54,283 nt of DNA from Bacteroidales bacterium (GTDB taxonomy: Bacteria; Bacteroidota; Bacteroidia; Bacteroidales; JAADJA01): the NCBI GenBank assembly GCA_016783885.1, contig JADHVR010000001.1:1-54283 (forward strand), read 5' to 3'. The translations under genes were made by a program, and so were the position numbers. Shown in pieces: positions 52,047 through 54,283 of the stretch. A model generated the notes under the pieces. The model had not been told where the DNA came from and did not search any database. It saw only the letters and a list, made by a program, of their open reading frames with translations. Numbering within the stretch: position 1 is the first letter of the stretch; each line of letters begins with the position of its first letter.

Positions 52047-53135
52047 TTAGAATCCAAAGTACTCTTTGAATTTATAAAAGAACTCCGTGTTCTCGTAAAT
52101 GCCGGTAAATTCTTCCGATCCGGGTCCGTAAGCGAAAACGGGCACTAATGAGCCTGTATGTTGTATAGTCATAAATCCACCCTCCACGGTATTTGCCGTT
52201 AAGTCTCCGTCGAGCAGGGCATAACCGCCTGTTTCATGATCACCGGTAATAATTACCAGTGTATTCCCGTCTTCTTCAGCGAAATCAAGGGCTTTGCCTA
52301 CTGCCCTGTCGAAATCGAGCATCTCGGCTAAGAGATATTCCTGATCATTGTCCTCGCATGCCCAGTCAATCTGAGCACCTTCCACCATAAGGAAAAAACC
52401 ATCTTTGTTTTCTTTCAGCCGGGCGATAGCCACAGTAACAGAGTTAGACAGCACATCTCCTCTTCCCTCTAAGTATTTTAAGGGCTTGTCTTCTGCAATA
52501 AAAATTGCTGCTTTATTATTGCCGTATAACTGGTCTAAGCTTTGAACCACCAGGTAACCAAAGGATATTAATGAATCAATTAGATTTAATCCGTCAGTAC
52601 GCTGATCAAAATATTTTTGACCTCCTCCGAGAAAAAATTCAACATCTTTAAAAATTAATTCTAAAGCAATTTGTTCATATTGAAAACGGTCATCCTGATG
52701 GGCATAAAAAGCTGCCGGCGTAGCATCTACAATATGGGATGTAGTAATTAATCCGGTTGAAAGCCCATGTTCTTCAGCTAACTCCAGGATTGAAGTTATC
52801 GGGTTTCCGTTTACATCCACTCCTATAGTATAATAATTCGTCTTTTGCCCGCAAGCCATTGCCGTAACCGATGCTCCCGAATCGGTTATATATTTATCTG
52901 CCGCATGTGTCGATTGAATTCCGATATTCTTACACCTTAATATATTTAATTGGTCGTTGTTTATTGTCCTTGCAGCAGTTATTTGAGCCAATCCCATACC
53001 GTCACCAATCAAAAAAATGATATTTATATTCTTGCCGGTGTTTTCTTCAACCGGGTTTAATTTAATATTATCTTCCTTTTTTGAACAAAAGATTAAAAAA
53101 ACAAGAATAAAAAGTAATAGTGTGTATTTTTTCAT
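52047..53135 (-). CDS. alkaline phosphatase, PhoA-type lipoprotein
   Basis: The 362-residue exported protein has a lipoprotein-like signal (FLIFC, Cys17). The alkaline phosphatase core is clear: the metal-binding Asp45 in FLIGDGMGLAQ, nucleophile Ser86 in ITDSGASVTAMACG, a zinc/magnesium triad later in EGAQIDWACEDND, and ITGDHETGGYAL near the C-terminus. It releases phosphate from monoesters in the periplasm. It is shorter than E. coli PhoA (about 450), lacking some surface loops, which is common in Bacteroidetes. No Pho box is recognisable upstream. Confidence 0.92.
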   Translation of the reverse strand: MKKYTLLLFILVFLIFCSKKEDNIKLNPVEENTGKNINIIFLIGDGMGLAQITAARTINNDQLNILRCKNIGIQSTHAADKYITDSGASVTAMACGQKTNYYTIGVDVNGNPITSILELAEEHGLSTGLITTSHIVDATPAAFYAHQDDRFQYEQIALELIFKDVEFFLGGGQKYFDQRTDGLNLIDSLISFGYLVVQSLDQLYGNNKAAIFIAEDKPLKYLEGRGDVLSNSVTVAIARLKENKDGFFLMVEGAQIDWACEDNDQEYLLAEMLDFDRAVGKALDFAEEDGNTLVIITGDHETGGYALLDGDLTANTVEGGFMTIQHTGSLVPVFAYGPGSEEFTGIYENTEFFYKFKEYFGF

Positions 53136-53232
53136 GATCCTGATTATTTTAATGTATCGGAGATTATTTTTAATACATATAGAAATTTCATTATATTAAC
53201 GAAATAAGAGATTTATTGATACTTAAACAATA

Positions 53233-54283
53233 TCACATTGGTACATTTATTTTTTTAATATGCCTTCGCAAAATTACCAAGTAGATCAGCAGAAAAACAA
53301 ATCCTTCCACAACAGTATAAAAAACACCGATAAAGAAATATTTTCTTATTATTAAATCGGCAACAACCTGAACGAAAAGTATGGTTAAAAACAGTATTAC
53401 ATGCTTAACATTTTTATAATTCTTAAAAAACTTTGCAGAATCCTGCGAATAGAAATAAACAAACAGAAACAGGTAAGAGATAAAAGTGGTTATCGCAGCC
53501 ATTTTATAACCATACAGGGGAATAAAAATAAAATTTAATATAATGTTTAAAACGGCTGCAATAAGCACACCGGTTGCAATAGCTTTTAACTTATCGGCAA
53601 ATTTGAATTTGATCTCTATAAACATGATCAAACCATAAAGGAAAGCGCTTATAAAAACCCAGGGCATTATGGCATCCCCGCTTCTGAATTCCTCTCCTAA
53701 TAAAATCACTGCCATTTCCTTTGAAAACAGGCAAAAGTACGTTACAAGAGGAAGACCAAATAACAAGAAAACATAGATATACTTTGAAATAAGGAAGTCG
53801 GAACTTTCAAAATTCACTTCCAGTTCCCGGTTCAGAGAAGGATTGATTGTATTAAAATACACTGTTACCAAAGCAACAATACTCAATTGACAAATATTGT
53901 ACACCTGGTTATATATACCTACAGTTGACATATCGGTAAACAGAACGATAATATATCGGTCGCTCGATGTTATTAATAAAAAGCTGAAACCGGCAATCAA
54001 TCCCACACTGCCGAACTTAAACAACATCTTTAGTATATTACGGGAAATACTCCTGATGGAAAAGGATATATTTTCTTTACTTGTTAAAAAGATAAACAAT
54101 AAAACAACAACATCTATTACGATAACACTTATTAATACCGAGGTAATCCTGTAACCATAGCCAAAGGTCATCATGTATAATAAAGCAAAGCTCAGAACAG
54201 CCCTAGATGAATGGATCAGATTATATTTTAATGCCTTGCCTTCAAGCCTGATAACTATAAGGTATAAGCCGATAAATTCTTTA
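53233..54283 (-). CDS. MATE/Wzx-type polysaccharide flippase, 5'-truncated by window edge
   Basis: The frame stays open from the stop at 53233 to the right edge; an internal Met at 54174 is not the real start, because upstream codons (EFIGLYLIVIRLEGKALKYN) continue the protein. About 349 residues of a polytopic membrane protein are visible, with roughly ten helices in the pattern of oligosaccharide flippases (MOP superfamily). The characteristic FGSVGLIAGFSFLLITSSDR and YIIVLFTDMSTVGIYNQVY stretches are present. It probably flips lipid-linked sugars for O-antigen or capsule. Its true N-terminus and neighbours lie outside the window. Confidence 0.85.
   Translation of the reverse strand, partial: KEFIGLYLIVIRLEGKALKYNLIHSSRAVLSFALLYMMTFGYGYRITSVLISVIVIDVVVLLFIFLTSKENISFSIRSISRNILKMLFKFGSVGLIAGFSFLLITSSDRYIIVLFTDMSTVGIYNQVYNICQLSIVALVTVYFNTINPSLNRELEVNFESSDFLISKYIYVFLLFGLPLVTYFCLFSKEMAVILLGEEFRSGDAIMPWVFISAFLYGLIMFIEIKFKFADKLKAIATGVLIAAVLNIILNFIFIPLYGYKMAAITTFISYLFLFVYFYSQDSAKFFKNYKNVKHVILFLTILFVQVVADLIIRKYFFIGVFYTVVEGFVFLLIYLVILRRHIKKINVPM

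Overview
The window looks like a chromosomal segment of a Bacteroidetes (Bacteroidota) bacterium, probably an uncultured, at least partly anaerobic relative of the Bacteroidales/Marinilabiliales. The DNA is AT-rich and most genes lack a Shine-Dalgarno sequence. Many genes are preceded by the Bacteroidetes -7 box TAnnTTTG. There is a type IX secretion C-terminal sorting domain, several PorT/OmpX-like barrels, many lipoproteins, a split transketolase, and TauE/SafE- and NhaC-type transporters. Taxonomy is inferred from gene content and promoter style only.

Layout. 0.3-4.2 kb: a secreted trypsin-like protease, a TSUP anion permease, a MITE-like palindromic element with a 5-bp target duplication, and an NhaC antiporter with an extracytoplasmic extension. 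4.4-17.4 kb: a carbohydrate-active cluster, mostly on the minus strand, with GH9, a lipoprotein AGE-family protein, a GH141-like beta-helix, an MGH1-like hydrolase and a GHL10 protein. It has no SusC/SusD pair, and a plus-strand esterase/barrel/lipoprotein island sits inside it. 17.5-24.4 kb: YjjG-like phosphatase, an SPFH / PH-like / ribbon-helix-helix trio, then murA, purD, a membrane protein and rnhB. 24.5-31.6 kb: an exported isoaspartyl methyltransferase, an AAA/DUF4143 ATPase, a C1 protease, a TPR histidine kinase and an EEP-family nuclease, with a candidate short RNA before the last. 31.8-37 kb: a small membrane protein, an S9 peptidase, a tRNA-Ser/tRNA-Pro transcription unit containing two perfect 88-bp chimeric tRNA repeats, a YggS protein and a T9SS cargo protein. 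37.2-42.6 kb: clpB, an outer-membrane barrel and the two transketolase subunits. 42.6-43.5 kb: a degraded toxin-antitoxin locus set among three copies of a palindromic element. 43.5-50.7 kb: trmO and a full hydrogenase maturation set (hypF-C-D-E-A-B in transcription order) interrupted by a YoeB/Phd module. 50.9-54.3 kb: a duplicated zinc-ribbon protein, an FNR-like regulator, alkaline phosphatase and a truncated flippase at the right edge.

How the parts fit. The six Hyp proteins build the NiFe(CN)2CO centre of [NiFe] hydrogenases, but no hydrogenase structural gene is in the window. The divergently transcribed Crp/Fnr regulator has a four-cysteine arrangement very like the [4Fe-4S] ligands of E. 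coli FNR, so oxygen-responsive control of the maturation genes is a reasonable hypothesis. The best candidates for something undescribed are the chimeric tRNA repeats, the duplicated zinc-ribbon/FNR pair facing the hyp operon, the SPFH/PH/RHH trio, and the intergenic repeat families (MITE-like element, CGGATT palindromes, GTG-TAA-ATC-CGT-type degenerate repeats).
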